64,000 nucleotides of DNA from Pseudomonas simiae (GTDB lineage Bacteria; Pseudomonadota; Gammaproteobacteria; Pseudomonadales; Pseudomonadaceae). This document shows, piece by piece, positions 8,700 to 17,271 of the stretch. Made by a program: the position numbers and the translations under genes. Each line of letters starts with the position of its first letter. Within the stretch, counting starts at the first letter, position 1. The notes beneath the pieces were generated by a model, which saw nothing but the letters and a program-made list of their open reading frames with translations, ran no database searches and had not been told where the DNA came from. The DNA lies in the NCBI RefSeq assembly GCF_900111895.1, contig NZ_FOKB01000002.1, forward strand, positions 682,001-746,000, read 5' to 3'.

Positions 8700-9178
8700 C
8701 GATGTCGCTCCGGAATAAAATCGCCGGGGATTATCTCGCCATTGTGGTTCACCTGCACGTCATAACCGATGAATAATCCGGTTTTCAGCTCGCCATCCAA
8801 GCGATACGGCACAGGCCGGTCGGGATTTTTCAGCATCTGCACCACATCACGGATCTGCGGCCAGAGGTTGGTGCGCACCGACACCCGGAAAAACTTATGA
8901 CTGCGCGGCGGCACGGTGAGCCATTCATTGGACTCGCCCTCAGTCAGCACGAAGTCGCCCAGGGTGACCTTGTAAATCAAACCGCGCACAGTCAGGTCGG
9001 CGTCGTCGCGGTTATCCACGCGAAAGTACAGCTTGAATTTCTGCTCCAGCAACTTGGCGCGCACCACTTCGACTTTCACCAGCGACACGTGGGGCGGGGG
9101 GGAGTCGTCTTCAAACCACGACGCGCAACCACTCAAACCGAGGGCTAACGCCAGCATCAAGCTGTACATCCGAAGCAT
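8696..9178 (-). CDS. LEA type 2 (WHy-domain) lipoprotein
   Basis: 160-residue predicted lipoprotein: signal [18 protein letters not shown] with lipobox Cys18. A single beta-sandwich domain (about 35-155) has the alternating hydrophobic strands of LEA2/WHy proteins ([20 protein letters not shown], then [16 protein letters not shown]). These domains are linked to desiccation or hypersensitive-response proteins, but the bacterial role is not known. ATG 9178 is chosen because it begins the signal peptide; an in-frame extension to 9247 lacks one. Translationally coupled to the downstream SEC-C gene. Confidence 0.85.
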   Translation of the reverse strand: MLRMYSLMLALALGLSGCASWFEDDSPPPHVSLVKVEVVRAKLLEQKFKLYFRVDNRDDADLTVRGLIYKVTLGDFVLTEGESNEWLTVPPRSHKFFRVSVRTNLWPQIRDVVQMLKNPDRPVPYRLDGELKTGLFIGYDVQVNHNGEIIPGDFIPERHR

Positions 9179-9198
9179 GGCGTTAATCCTTAGCGTTT

Positions 9199-9669
9199 TT
9201 AGAGGTAGCTGGAACAGCACTTCTTGAATTTCTGCCCACTGCCGCACAGGCAGGCATCGTTGCGTCCGGCCTTCACTTCCACGGTCGGGTCGATGAAGTA
9301 CCAGCGCCCGTCATTCTGTACGAAAGAAGACTGCTCGCGGTGGCTATGTTCGCCGTTGCTGTCGTGCCAGCGCGCGGTGAAGGTCACGAACGCGTGTTCC
9401 GGCTGGCCGCCGAACACCTCGGAGCTTTCCACCTCAAGGCCGAGCCAGGTGCTCTGGGCACTCCAGGCGGCGATGGCATTTCGGTCCAGCCCGGCTTGTT
9501 GCGCGGGCAGGGTGGTGGCGATCAGGTAATCCACCAGGCCCAAGACGTAGGCGCTATAACGCGAACGCATCAACGCGGTGGCGCAGGGTGCCGGGTGGCC
9601 GGCGTGATAATGGCCGCAGCAGGCATCCAGCAGGTTGCCACTGCCGCAGGGGCAAATGGATGTACTCAT
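9199..9669 (-). CDS. YchJ-family SEC-C protein
   Basis: 156-residue cytoplasmic protein with a SEC-C motif at each end ([16 protein letters not shown] near residues 4-19; [16 protein letters not shown] near the C-terminus) around the NTF2-like YchJ core ([29 protein letters not shown]). Two zinc sites are expected. The start at 9669 places the first motif at the N-terminus as in homologues; the longer frame to 9891 enters the neighbouring gene. The role is unknown; family members are annotated only by domain. It lies 4 bp after the DUF6231 stop, so probably cotranscribed. Confidence 0.9.
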   Translation of the reverse strand: MSTSICPCGSGNLLDACCGHYHAGHPAPCATALMRSRYSAYVLGLVDYLIATTLPAQQAGLDRNAIAAWSAQSTWLGLEVESSEVFGGQPEHAFVTFTARWHDSNGEHSHREQSSFVQNDGRWYFIDPTVEVKAGRNDACLCGSGQKFKKCCSSYL

Positions 9670-9673
9670 CAGG

Positions 9674-10171
9674 TTACCACCAATACTTTCCGAAGTTTTC
9701 CGGGTTGGCCCAGAAGCGGGCGTTGAGCCAGTCCGGCACCTGTTTATAGTCAAGCAGATCATAGGTAAACAGCGTGAGAACCTGCTCGTCGCGCTGGAAT
9801 CGCTCACCGGCCTGCAGGGCCAGGGAGAAAAAGTCCGTGTCCTTCCAGTCGCAGGCGCCCAGGTCCACCAGCACCGCAATGCGGCTGGCATTCAGGTTAC
9901 GGATGCCGCCGAGCAGCGTCAGGCCTTGCGGTTTTGACAGGTGCTCCAGGCAGTCCACCACCAGCGCCAGGTCAAACCGCTGTGCGGCAAGCTCTGTGGG
10001 CAACGCGCCCGGTGCCGCGACGGACACCTGGGTATCCGGGTGGGCTTTTTGAAAAGCCTCCAGCGCCGGGAACTGGCTGGCGCCCAACAGCAGCAGGCGT
10101 TTGGGCTGGTGCAGATCGAGCAAGGCGGCCAAGGCTTGCTGAGGTGTACGGGCAGAAATACCAGCGGTCAT
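9674..10171 (-). CDS. DUF6231 family protein
   Basis: 165 residues, cytoplasmic. The early segment [16 protein letters not shown] followed by [13 protein letters not shown] looks like a degenerate SAM-methyltransferase Rossmann fold (glycine loop, then an acidic strand end and an EHL motif). The SAM-binding glycines are incomplete, so catalysis is doubtful. The C-terminus is strikingly aromatic ([18 protein letters not shown]). I recognise it as a conserved Pseudomonas family of unknown function, first gene of the minus-strand SEC-C/LEA2 unit and divergent from the OmpA lipoprotein. Confidence 0.85.
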   Translation of the reverse strand: MTAGISARTPQQALAALLDLHQPKRLLLLGASQFPALEAFQKAHPDTQVSVAAPGALPTELAAQRFDLALVVDCLEHLSKPQGLTLLGGIRNLNASRIAVLVDLGACDWKDTDFFSLALQAGERFQRDEQVLTLFTYDLLDYKQVPDWLNARFWANPENFGKYWW

Positions 10172-10361
10172 CAGAGATCCTCACATCGGGACCATAGAGA
10201 CTAGCGCGGCTGAGCGTGCGGGCCTAGAGCGGGTGGCGGCGAAAAGTCCTACGAATGCGGCGATCCTCAATGAATACAGGGGCGCGGCGTAGTGGCGCAG
10301 ATGAAAAGAGCCGTCTTTACTCCACCCATCGGCCCCCGCCGATCCCCTCAGGAGAAATCAG

Positions 10362-11057
10362 ATGAGCATCATGCGGACAGCTCTACCCTTGGTTCTGCTA
10401 ACCGGAGTATTGACAGGTTGCGCAGGTTTGCAAAAAACCGATTGGCCCACCTGCGCCGCCATTGGCGGTGTGACCGGTGCGGCGATCGGTGCCACTGAAA
10501 GCTCGGCCTATGCGGGCGCTGGTGCGCTGCTGATCGGCGGCATGGCCGGTGCCTATTGCTGGGTGCACGGCGATGGTGATGAAGACGGTGATGGTGTGCC
10601 GGATAGCCGCGACAAGTGCCCAGGCACGCCAAAAGGTGTGCAGGTGGATGCCAATGGTTGCCCACCGACACCGCCACCGGCCGTGGTTGAGGAAGTGCTG
10701 GTGGTCAAGGAAGAAACCATCGTGATCCGCGATGTGCACTTCCAGTTCGACTCGGCCAAGCTGACGGCGGCGGACAAAACCAATCTCGACACCATCGCCA
10801 CGCGCTTGAAACAGGAAGCCCCGACCGCCCAGTTGCGGGTCAGTGGGCACACCGACAGCGTCGGCAACGACGCCTACAACCAGAAGCTTTCGGACAAACG
10901 CGCCCATTCGGTGACGGACTACCTGATCGGTGCCGGTGTGCCGCGCAGCAATTTCGTATCGGTGACCGGCGCAGGTGAAAGCCATCCTGTAGCGGATAAC
11001 AAAACCGCTGAAGGCCGCGCCTTGAACCGCCGCACCGAAATCCAGATCAACCGCTGA
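10362..11057 (+). CDS. OmpA-family peptidoglycan-binding lipoprotein
   Basis: 231 residues. Signal peptide with lipobox LTGC (Cys20), then a Gly-rich hydrophobic stretch (about 30-65), a thrombospondin type 3 calcium-binding repeat (DGDEDGDGVPDSRDKCPGTP, about 70-90) and an OmpA C-terminal domain (about 120-231). The domain holds the diagnostic VSGHTDSVGNDAYNQKLSDKRA and ALNRRTEIQI that bind diaminopimelate in peptidoglycan. Probably outer-membrane anchored, tethering it to the wall. AGGAG lies 8 bp before the ATG. Divergent from DUF6231. Confidence 0.93.
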   Translation: MSIMRTALPLVLLTGVLTGCAGLQKTDWPTCAAIGGVTGAAIGATESSAYAGAGALLIGGMAGAYCWVHGDGDEDGDGVPDSRDKCPGTPKGVQVDANGCPPTPPPAVVEEVLVVKEETIVIRDVHFQFDSAKLTAADKTNLDTIATRLKQEAPTAQLRVSGHTDSVGNDAYNQKLSDKRAHSVTDYLIGAGVPRSNFVSVTGAGESHPVADNKTAEGRALNRRTEIQINR

Positions 11058-11065
11058 CGGCCCTT

Positions 11066-11088
11066 GCCCCTGTGGGATCCACAGGGGC
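11066..11088 (+). terminator. Hairpin after the OmpA lipoprotein gene
   Basis: GCCCCTGTGG pairs with CCACAGGGGC across a 3-nt loop, 9 bp after the stop. There is no U-run, so it may be a weak terminator or an mRNA 3'-end stabiliser. Confidence 0.5.
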
Positions 11089-11217
11089 ATTGCTGCCAAT
11101 CCTCCCCCTTTATCATCTTTTTTGATCCTTCACTGGCAAAGCGCCTGTGGAAGTCGTTACTGTGCGTCCAAAGAAAAACTAGAAATATTTTTTGAAAATT
11201 TTCAGGGGAGCTCCACG

Positions 11218-11976
11218 ATGCGTAAGGTTCTATTGCTGGCCCTGTTGGTCAGCCCCGTTGCCCTGGCCCAGAGCGTCAGTGTTGAAACCAACTCGTTGAT
11301 GCGCCTGCCCAGCAGCACCAGTGTGTTGCAACTGGAGCGCTTGGACGTGGCGGACTACGGCACGTTGTTGATTCCGGCCACCATCAGCCAAGTCACCGTG
11401 GATGAACTGCACCTGGGCCGCGACGCCCGTATCGCCATCGTGCCCGGTAACACTGCGCTGCAATTGCAAGTGCGCCATGCGCAGTTGGATCACGGCAGCC
11501 AGATCACCTCACGCGGCGCTCCCGGCACCCACGAAAAGCCGGCCAAGGCCGGGCGTGACCTGACGTTGCGCATCAATTCGCTGGTAGCCGAAGAACTGTC
11601 GGTGGACGCCCGTGGCGGCGCCGGTGCCCAAGGTTATGCCGGGCTGGATGGCGCCAATGGCGAAGACCCGGGCTGCACCTGGGGCTCGGCCGGTCGTGGC
11701 GCCAATGGCGATAACGGCGGTGACGGTTTGCCAGGCGCGGCGGGTGCGCAGGTGCGGGTCGAGCTGCCGCAGGACTTCCCGGCGCAGCAGATCAAGGTGT
11801 GGGTGGATGGCGGTGCCGGAGGTTTGGCTGGCACAGCGGGCAAGCCCGGCAAGGGTGGCCAGTCCAAAGGCTGCCTGGTGTACCGCGCTGATGGCGGCGA
11901 GAAAGGCCGCCCAGGGTTGGAAGGGCAGCCAGGGCCGGCTGGGCCTGCAGGCACTGTGACAATTCAGCGGCTGTGA
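11218..11976 (+). CDS. Exported collagen-like (Gly-X-Y) protein
   Basis: 252 residues with a signal peptide (MRKVLLLALLVSPVALAQ). The N-terminal half (20-120) is predicted beta-rich (SVLQLERLDVADYGTLLIPA and similar). The second half contains Gly-X-Y-type tracts (for example GQPGPAGPAG and GANGDNGGDGLPG), interrupted around residues 180-205 by QVRVELPQDFPAQQIKVWVDG. Two Cys (in DPGCTWG and SKGCLVY) could form a disulphide. GGGGAG-like RBS precedes the ATG; an upstream in-frame extension lacks a signal. Surface or periplasmic location is likely. No enzyme domain is seen and the role is unknown. Confidence 0.8.
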   Translation: MRKVLLLALLVSPVALAQSVSVETNSLMRLPSSTSVLQLERLDVADYGTLLIPATISQVTVDELHLGRDARIAIVPGNTALQLQVRHAQLDHGSQITSRGAPGTHEKPAKAGRDLTLRINSLVAEELSVDARGGAGAQGYAGLDGANGEDPGCTWGSAGRGANGDNGGDGLPGAAGAQVRVELPQDFPAQQIKVWVDGGAGGLAGTAGKPGKGGQSKGCLVYRADGGEKGRPGLEGQPGPAGPAGTVTIQRL

Positions 11977-11994
11977 GTCGTTTGGGCTGACGTC

Positions 11995-12076
11995 TTCGCG
12001 AGCAAGCCCGCTCCCACATTCGACCGCATTCTCATGTTGGAACTCGGTCAACTGTGGGAGCGGGCTTGCCCGCGAA
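11995..12076. repeat. REPIN (inverted REP pair)
   Basis: TTCGCGAGCAAGCCCGCTCC at 11995 is mirrored by the inverse copy starting GTGGGAGCGGGC at 12054-12076. Sits between two convergent genes. Confidence 0.88.
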
Positions 12077-12095
12077 GAGGCCCTGAAGAACACCC

Positions 12096-12560
12096 TTATA
12101 ACATCGGCCGAGCCGAAGCAATCGCCACCACCACCAACCCCACGATCAAATTGATCCCCACCAACCGGCGGATCTGGCCCAGCACCGCAGCCCCTGCCGG
12201 CCAATCCTCAGCCGCCACCGCCGTGCGCAATTCCGGGAATTTCAACGCCTGGATACGGATAAACAACGCCGTCATCACCAGATACAACCCCATCATCACC
12301 TGCACATACCGCGGTGCCGTCTCAAACCCGTTGAAGCGCAATTGCAGCAAGCCAATGCCGCTGATCGGCAAAATCGCCACCGCGACCCACACCCATACGA
12401 AAAAACGTTGAAACACATTCGCCCATAACCTGAGGCGGGCCGGGCCCTCAAGTGCCGCGACAGCGGCGGGGCGCAGGATCATCCAGGCGAAAAACATACC
12501 GCCGACCCATACCAGGGCGGCCAATACATGCAGGGTGTAAACGAGGCTAAACGCGGTCAT
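12096..12560 (-). CDS. CopD-family integral membrane protein
   Basis: 154 residues, about four transmembrane helices (residues 5-25, 50-75, 85-105, 130-150). The start MTAFSLVYTLHVLAALVWVGGMFFAW matches the CopD/COG5615 family, including the conserved helix-1 His (LHVLAALVWVGG), which in relatives suits haem or copper ligation. Function is unproven; it may be a membrane redox or copper-handling protein. It stands alone and is divergent from dinG. Confidence 0.82.
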   Translation of the reverse strand: MTAFSLVYTLHVLAALVWVGGMFFAWMILRPAAVAALEGPARLRLWANVFQRFFVWVWVAVAILPISGIGLLQLRFNGFETAPRYVQVMMGLYLVMTALFIRIQALKFPELRTAVAAEDWPAGAAVLGQIRRLVGINLIVGLVVVAIASARPML

Positions 12561-12659
12561 TGTGGTACTCCGTTCTGCGCGGGATTCATTAGCGGGGTAT
12601 GATAGCCGCCGATCCGAACCACTGAAAATTTATCCAGCGTTTTTTGCGCCCGACTATCC

Positions 12660-14804
12660 ATGATCAGCACTGAACTCAAAACCACGATCCAGGGCGCCTA
12701 CTCGCGTTTTCTCGAAGCCAAGAGCTTGAAACCGCGCTACGGCCAACGCCTGATGATCGCCGAAGTGGCCAAGGTCCTCGGGGATATCGACACCGACGAC
12801 GAAGGTCGCCGCGAGGGTGAGCCCGCGGTCGTGGCGGTCGAGGCTGGCACCGGCACCGGCAAGACCGTGGCCTACAGCCTGGCCGCGATCCCCACCGCCA
12901 AGGCCGCCGGCAAGCGCCTAGTGATCGCCACCGCCACCGTCGCCCTGCAAGAGCAGATTGTCTACAAAGACCTGCCCGACCTGATGCGCAACAGCGGCCT
13001 GAACTTCACCTTCGCCCTGGCCAAGGGCCGTGGCCGCTACATGTGCCTGTCCAAGCTCGACGTACTGTTGCAGGAAGGCCATGCGCAGACCGCCACTGCC
13101 CAGCTGTTCGAAGAAGAAGGCTTCAAGATCGAAGTCGATGAGGCCAGCCAGAAGCTGTTCACCAGCATGATCGAGAAACTGGCCGGCAATAAATGGGACG
13201 GCGACCGCGACAGTTGGCCCACCGCCCTGGAAGACGCCGACTGGGCACGCTTGACCACCGACCACAGCCAATGCACCAACCGCCATTGCCCCAACTTCGG
13301 TCAGTGCGCCTTCTACAAGGCCCGCGAAGGCATGGGCAAGGTCGATGTGATCGTCACCAACCACGACATGGTCCTGGCTGACCTGGCCCTGGGCGGCGGC
13401 GCAGTATTGCCGGACCCGCGTGACACCCTCTATGTCTTCGACGAAGGGCACCACCTGCCCGACAAGGCCATCGGCCACTTCGCCCACTACACGCGCCTGC
13501 GCTCCACTGCCGACTGGCTGGAAACCACCGCGAAGAATCTCACCAAGTTGCTGGCCCAGCACCCGCTGCCCGGTGACCTGGGCAAGCTGATCGAACAGGT
13601 GCCGGAGCTGGCGCGGGAGATCAAGACCCAGCAGCAATTCATGTTCAGCGCCTGCGAGCAGGTGGCTGATTTCAAACCCGGCGAAGACGTCGAGGGCCGT
13701 GAGCGGCCGCGTCACCGTTTTGTCGGCGGGTTGATTCCCGAGCACATGCGCGAAATGGGCATCGAGCTGAAGAAGGGTTTTTCACGCCTGACCGACCTGT
13801 TCACCCGTCTCACCGACCTGCTCAAAGAGGGCATGGACGGCGAGGTCAATATCGGCATCGCCAGCAACCAGGCCGAGGAATGGTATCCGTTGTTCGGCAG
13901 CCTGTTGTCCCGTTCCCAGGGCAACTGGGAGTTGTGGACGGCCTTTACTGTTGAAGACCCGGAAGACAACCCGCCCATGGCGCGTTGGTTGACCCTGTCG
14001 GAAAGCGGTGCGCTGTTCGACATCGAGGTCAACGCGAGCCCGATCCTGGCCGCCGAGATGTTGCGCCGCAACCTGTGGAACGTGGCCTACGGCTGCCTGG
14101 TCACCTCGGCCACGCTGACGGCCCTGGGCACTTTCGACCGCTTCCGCATGCGCGCCGGCCTGCCGAAAAAGGCCGTCACCGCGGTGGTGCCCAGTCCGTT
14201 CCATCACGCCGACGCCGGTGTGTTACGGGTGCCGGACCTCAAGGCTGATCCACGGGATGCGGCGGCCCACACCGCTGCGATCATCCGTGACCTGCCAGAG
14301 CTGGTAGAGGGTTCACGCGGTACGCTGGTGCTGTTCTCGTCGCGCAAACAGATGCAGGACGTGTTCGACGGCCTCGACCGTGACTGGCGCAAGCAGGTGT
14401 TTATCCAAGGCAACCTGTCCAAGCAGGAAACCCTGAACAAGCACAAGGCGCGCGTTGATGGTGGGGACTCCAGCGTACTGTTCGGCCTGGCGAGTTTTGC
14501 TGAAGGTGTGGACTTGCCGGGTGCCTACTGCGAGCACGTGGTGATCGCCAAGATTCCGTTCTCGGTGCCGGACGATCCGGTCGAGGCGGCCTTGGCCGAA
14601 TGGATCGAAGCACGGGGCGGCAACCCGTTCATGGAAATCTCGGTGCCGGATGCTTCCCTGAAGCTGGTCCAGGCCTGCGGTCGCTTGCTGCGTACCGAGG
14701 AAGACCGAGGCACCATCACCTTGCTTGACCGCCGTTTGGTCACCCAGCGCTATGGCAAGGCTATCCTTAATGCCTTGCCGCCGTTCAGGCGCGAAATTTC
14801 TTAA
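12660..14804 (+). CDS. dinG: ATP-dependent DNA helicase DinG
   Basis: 714-residue XPD-like superfamily 2 5'-3' helicase that unwinds D-loops, R-loops and forked DNA during repair. Walker A is EAGTGTGKT (about 62-70). The Fe-S cluster cysteines are MCLSKL, then CTNRHCPNFGQC (about 124 and 200-215). DEAH-type motif II is DEGHH (about 260), motif V is FGLASFAEGVDLPG and motif VI is QACGRLLRTEEDRG. Length matches the DinG family. An ATG start fits. No clear LexA box was found upstream. A short hairpin (14811-14828) follows the stop. Confidence 0.96.
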   Translation: MISTELKTTIQGAYSRFLEAKSLKPRYGQRLMIAEVAKVLGDIDTDDEGRREGEPAVVAVEAGTGTGKTVAYSLAAIPTAKAAGKRLVIATATVALQEQIVYKDLPDLMRNSGLNFTFALAKGRGRYMCLSKLDVLLQEGHAQTATAQLFEEEGFKIEVDEASQKLFTSMIEKLAGNKWDGDRDSWPTALEDADWARLTTDHSQCTNRHCPNFGQCAFYKAREGMGKVDVIVTNHDMVLADLALGGGAVLPDPRDTLYVFDEGHHLPDKAIGHFAHYTRLRSTADWLETTAKNLTKLLAQHPLPGDLGKLIEQVPELAREIKTQQQFMFSACEQVADFKPGEDVEGRERPRHRFVGGLIPEHMREMGIELKKGFSRLTDLFTRLTDLLKEGMDGEVNIGIASNQAEEWYPLFGSLLSRSQGNWELWTAFTVEDPEDNPPMARWLTLSESGALFDIEVNASPILAAEMLRRNLWNVAYGCLVTSATLTALGTFDRFRMRAGLPKKAVTAVVPSPFHHADAGVLRVPDLKADPRDAAAHTAAIIRDLPELVEGSRGTLVLFSSRKQMQDVFDGLDRDWRKQVFIQGNLSKQETLNKHKARVDGGDSSVLFGLASFAEGVDLPGAYCEHVVIAKIPFSVPDDPVEAALAEWIEARGGNPFMEISVPDASLKLVQACGRLLRTEEDRGTITLLDRRLVTQRYGKAILNALPPFRREIS

Positions 14805-14810
14805 GCCACA

Positions 14811-14828
14811 GTGGGCGGATTCGCCCAC
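14811..14828 (+). terminator. Short hairpin after dinG
   Basis: GTGGGCG-GATT-CGCCCAC, 6 bp after the dinG stop, without a U-run. Possible weak terminator. Confidence 0.4.
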
Positions 14829-14893
14829 TTCGTGGTCTATCTGACTGTCATTCATCAGGCCATTCATCGGCCGCCTGGGAGAACCTTGCTCGT

Positions 14894-17191
14894 ATGATTC
14901 GCACGCTGCCCGCCCTTTTTGCCCTGCTGTTCGCCGCGCCCTTGATGGCCGCGCCTGCAGGGCAACAGACCCTGTTCAATTTCGTCCGGCCTGCCGATGT
15001 GGTCAAGGTGGCGACCCAGGACGCCAGCCTGCCGCAATACAACGCCGAACAGACGCCTGAAGGCGAAGTGCTGCGCCGTATCACGTTCAACCCGGCTGCC
15101 GAACCGAGCCTGGTCCTCAGCCCACAGACCGGCGCCTGGGACTGGTCCCAGTCGGGGGCCATGAGCCTGCGCATCCAGAGTGCGATGGATTGGGCATTGA
15201 CGCTCTACGTCAAGGTGCAGAGCAACGACGGCCGTACCCTGGTCAGCCGCATCGACCTGCCGGCGGGTCCGGCGCAGACCCTGCTGGTCCCATTGCAAGC
15301 CAATTCACCATTGAGCCAGGGCATGAAGGCCGGTCCGCCGATGCCGATCACTGTGGACGGCCAGCGGGTATTGCTGGCCAGCAGCGCGGGTGAAATCGAC
15401 CGCAGCCAGGTGGTTTCGGTGACTTTGTCGATGATCAAGCCCAACGCCGCCCAGAGTATCTTGCTGGAGCGCTTTGGCGTGCAGGACAGCGAGCCCGTAT
15501 TGAAGGCTGCCTACAGCGAATTGGTGGATGCCTATGGTCAATCCACCCGTGCGCGCTGGCCGGAAAAAGTCAGCAGCGACGAGCAGCTCAAGGCTGCCTC
15601 CGCCAAGGAGCAACAGCAGCTCCAGGGCTGGCTGGCCACGCGGGATAAGTCCGCCCTGGATCAGTACGGCGGCTGGAACAAGGGCCCCGCGTTCGACGCC
15701 AGCGGTTTTTTCCGCACCGAGAAGCGCGACGGGCGCTGGTACCTGGTGACGCCGGAGGGGCATCCGTTCTACTCCCTGGGCGTCAATACCGTGGCCCCGG
15801 ACAACAACCAGACCTACGTGTCCGGTCGTGAATGGATGTTTGCGGCGCTGCCCAAGGCCGGCGAACCGTTCGACAAGTATTACGGCAGTGGTGACAACCG
15901 CACGGGCAATGGCGCAGGTGAGGGCCGCAGCTTTGGCGCCGGGCGCTGGTACGATTTCTACGGCGCCAACCTGCAGCGCACCTATGGCGGTGAAGGTTTT
16001 GACCAGAAACGCTGGACCACTCACACCCTCGACCGCCTGCAAGCCTGGGGTTTCAATACCGTGGGCAACTGGAGCGATGGCGACCTGGCCAGCGCCGACC
16101 GCGTACCCTATACCTTGCCGCTGTCGATCGTCGGCGACTACACCAGCATCAGTACTGGCACTGACTGGTGGGGCGGCATGCCCGACCCGTTCGACCCGCG
16201 CTTTGCCATGGCCACTGAGCGCGCCGTGGCCATCGCTGCTCGCGATCATCGCGATGATCCGTGGCTGATCGGTTTCTTTGCCGACAACGAGTTGGCTTGG
16301 GCCGGCCCAGGTGATGATCCGAAGTCCCGCTATGCCTTGGCCTATGGCACCTTGCGCATGACCACCGACGTCCCGGCCAAGCGTGCGTTTCTCAAGCAAC
16401 TGCGCGACAAATACCGTAATGAGGAAGGCCTGTCGAAAGCCTGGGGCATCGAATTGAAGGGGTGGGAACTGATGGAAGACCCGGGCTTCGAACCGCCGGT
16501 GCCCAACCCTGAGCACCCGGAAATCGAAGCGGACTTCAAGTACTTCCAGAAGACCTTCGCCGATGCCTATTTCAAGACCATTTCCGATTCGCTGAAGTGG
16601 CATGCGCCGAATCAACTGCTATTAGGCGGTCGTTTTGCGGTCAGCACACCGGAAGCCGTGGCGTCCTGTGCACAGTATTGCGATGTGCTGAGCTTCAACA
16701 TGTACACCCTCAAGCCGCAGGACGGTTACGACTTCGCCGCCCTGCGTGCGCTGGACAAGCCGGTGTTGATCACCGAATTCAACTTCGGCTCGGCCGACCG
16801 TGGGCCTTTCTGGGGGGGCGTGACGCAGCTGGCCCGTGAGGAAGACCGTGGCGCGGCCTATGGCAACTTCTTGAAGCAGGCCATGGCCGAGCCGTCGATC
16901 GTTGGCGTGCATTGGTTCCAGTACCTGGATCAGCCGGCCACCGGGCGTTTGCTGGACGGTGAAAACGGCCATTTTGGCCTGGTAGGCATCACCGACGTGC
17001 CGTTCCAGGGCTTTGTCGACAGCGTACGCAAAAGCAACCTGGCGGCCGTCGATCAACTGGGCAAGGAAGCGGAAAAGGCCAAGGCAGCGGGGGCTGTGCG
17101 TGAAAGCGAAGGCGGCAGGGCCGGACACGAGGGCAAAGGTCCGGGGCAGGGCGCCGGACATGCGGGCGGGCACTCTGGAAATGGTCATTGA
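14894..17191 (+). CDS. Exported GH50-like (beta-agarase-type) glycoside hydrolase
   Basis: 765 residues with a signal peptide (MIRTLPALFALLFAAPLMA). An N-terminal beta-sandwich carbohydrate-binding-like region (about 30-190) precedes a TIM-barrel catalytic domain (about 265-690) opening with GFFRTEKRDGRWYLVTPEG. Candidate acid/base is Glu466 (FADNELAW) and candidate nucleophile is Glu628 (VLITEFNFG), the strand-4 and strand-7 pair expected of clan GH-A. The C-terminal 35 residues are a low-complexity Gly/His/Lys tail. Homologues in Pseudomonas are usually annotated as beta-agarases, but the real substrate in a soil or plant bacterium is uncertain. No sugar transporter or regulator is adjacent. 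Confidence 0.8.
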   Translation: MIRTLPALFALLFAAPLMAAPAGQQTLFNFVRPADVVKVATQDASLPQYNAEQTPEGEVLRRITFNPAAEPSLVLSPQTGAWDWSQSGAMSLRIQSAMDWALTLYVKVQSNDGRTLVSRIDLPAGPAQTLLVPLQANSPLSQGMKAGPPMPITVDGQRVLLASSAGEIDRSQVVSVTLSMIKPNAAQSILLERFGVQDSEPVLKAAYSELVDAYGQSTRARWPEKVSSDEQLKAASAKEQQQLQGWLATRDKSALDQYGGWNKGPAFDASGFFRTEKRDGRWYLVTPEGHPFYSLGVNTVAPDNNQTYVSGREWMFAALPKAGEPFDKYYGSGDNRTGNGAGEGRSFGAGRWYDFYGANLQRTYGGEGFDQKRWTTHTLDRLQAWGFNTVGNWSDGDLASADRVPYTLPLSIVGDYTSISTGTDWWGGMPDPFDPRFAMATERAVAIAARDHRDDPWLIGFFADNELAWAGPGDDPKSRYALAYGTLRMTTDVPAKRAFLKQLRDKYRNEEGLSKAWGIELKGWELMEDPGFEPPVPNPEHPEIEADFKYFQKTFADAYFKTISDSLKWHAPNQLLLGGRFAVSTPEAVASCAQYCDVLSFNMYTLKPQDGYDFAALRALDKPVLITEFNFGSADRGPFWGGVTQLAREEDRGAAYGNFLKQAMAEPSIVGVHWFQYLDQPATGRLLDGENGHFGLVGITDVPFQGFVDSVRKSNLAAVDQLGKEAEKAKAAGAVRESEGGRAGHEGKGPGQGAGHAGGHSGNGH

Positions 17192-17271
17192 TTGAGTGCT
17201 GACGGGTTCACAAAACCCACAAGGGCTGGAACAATGTCGGCCACTTTTTTGATGTTTTCGAGGGCGCTCAG

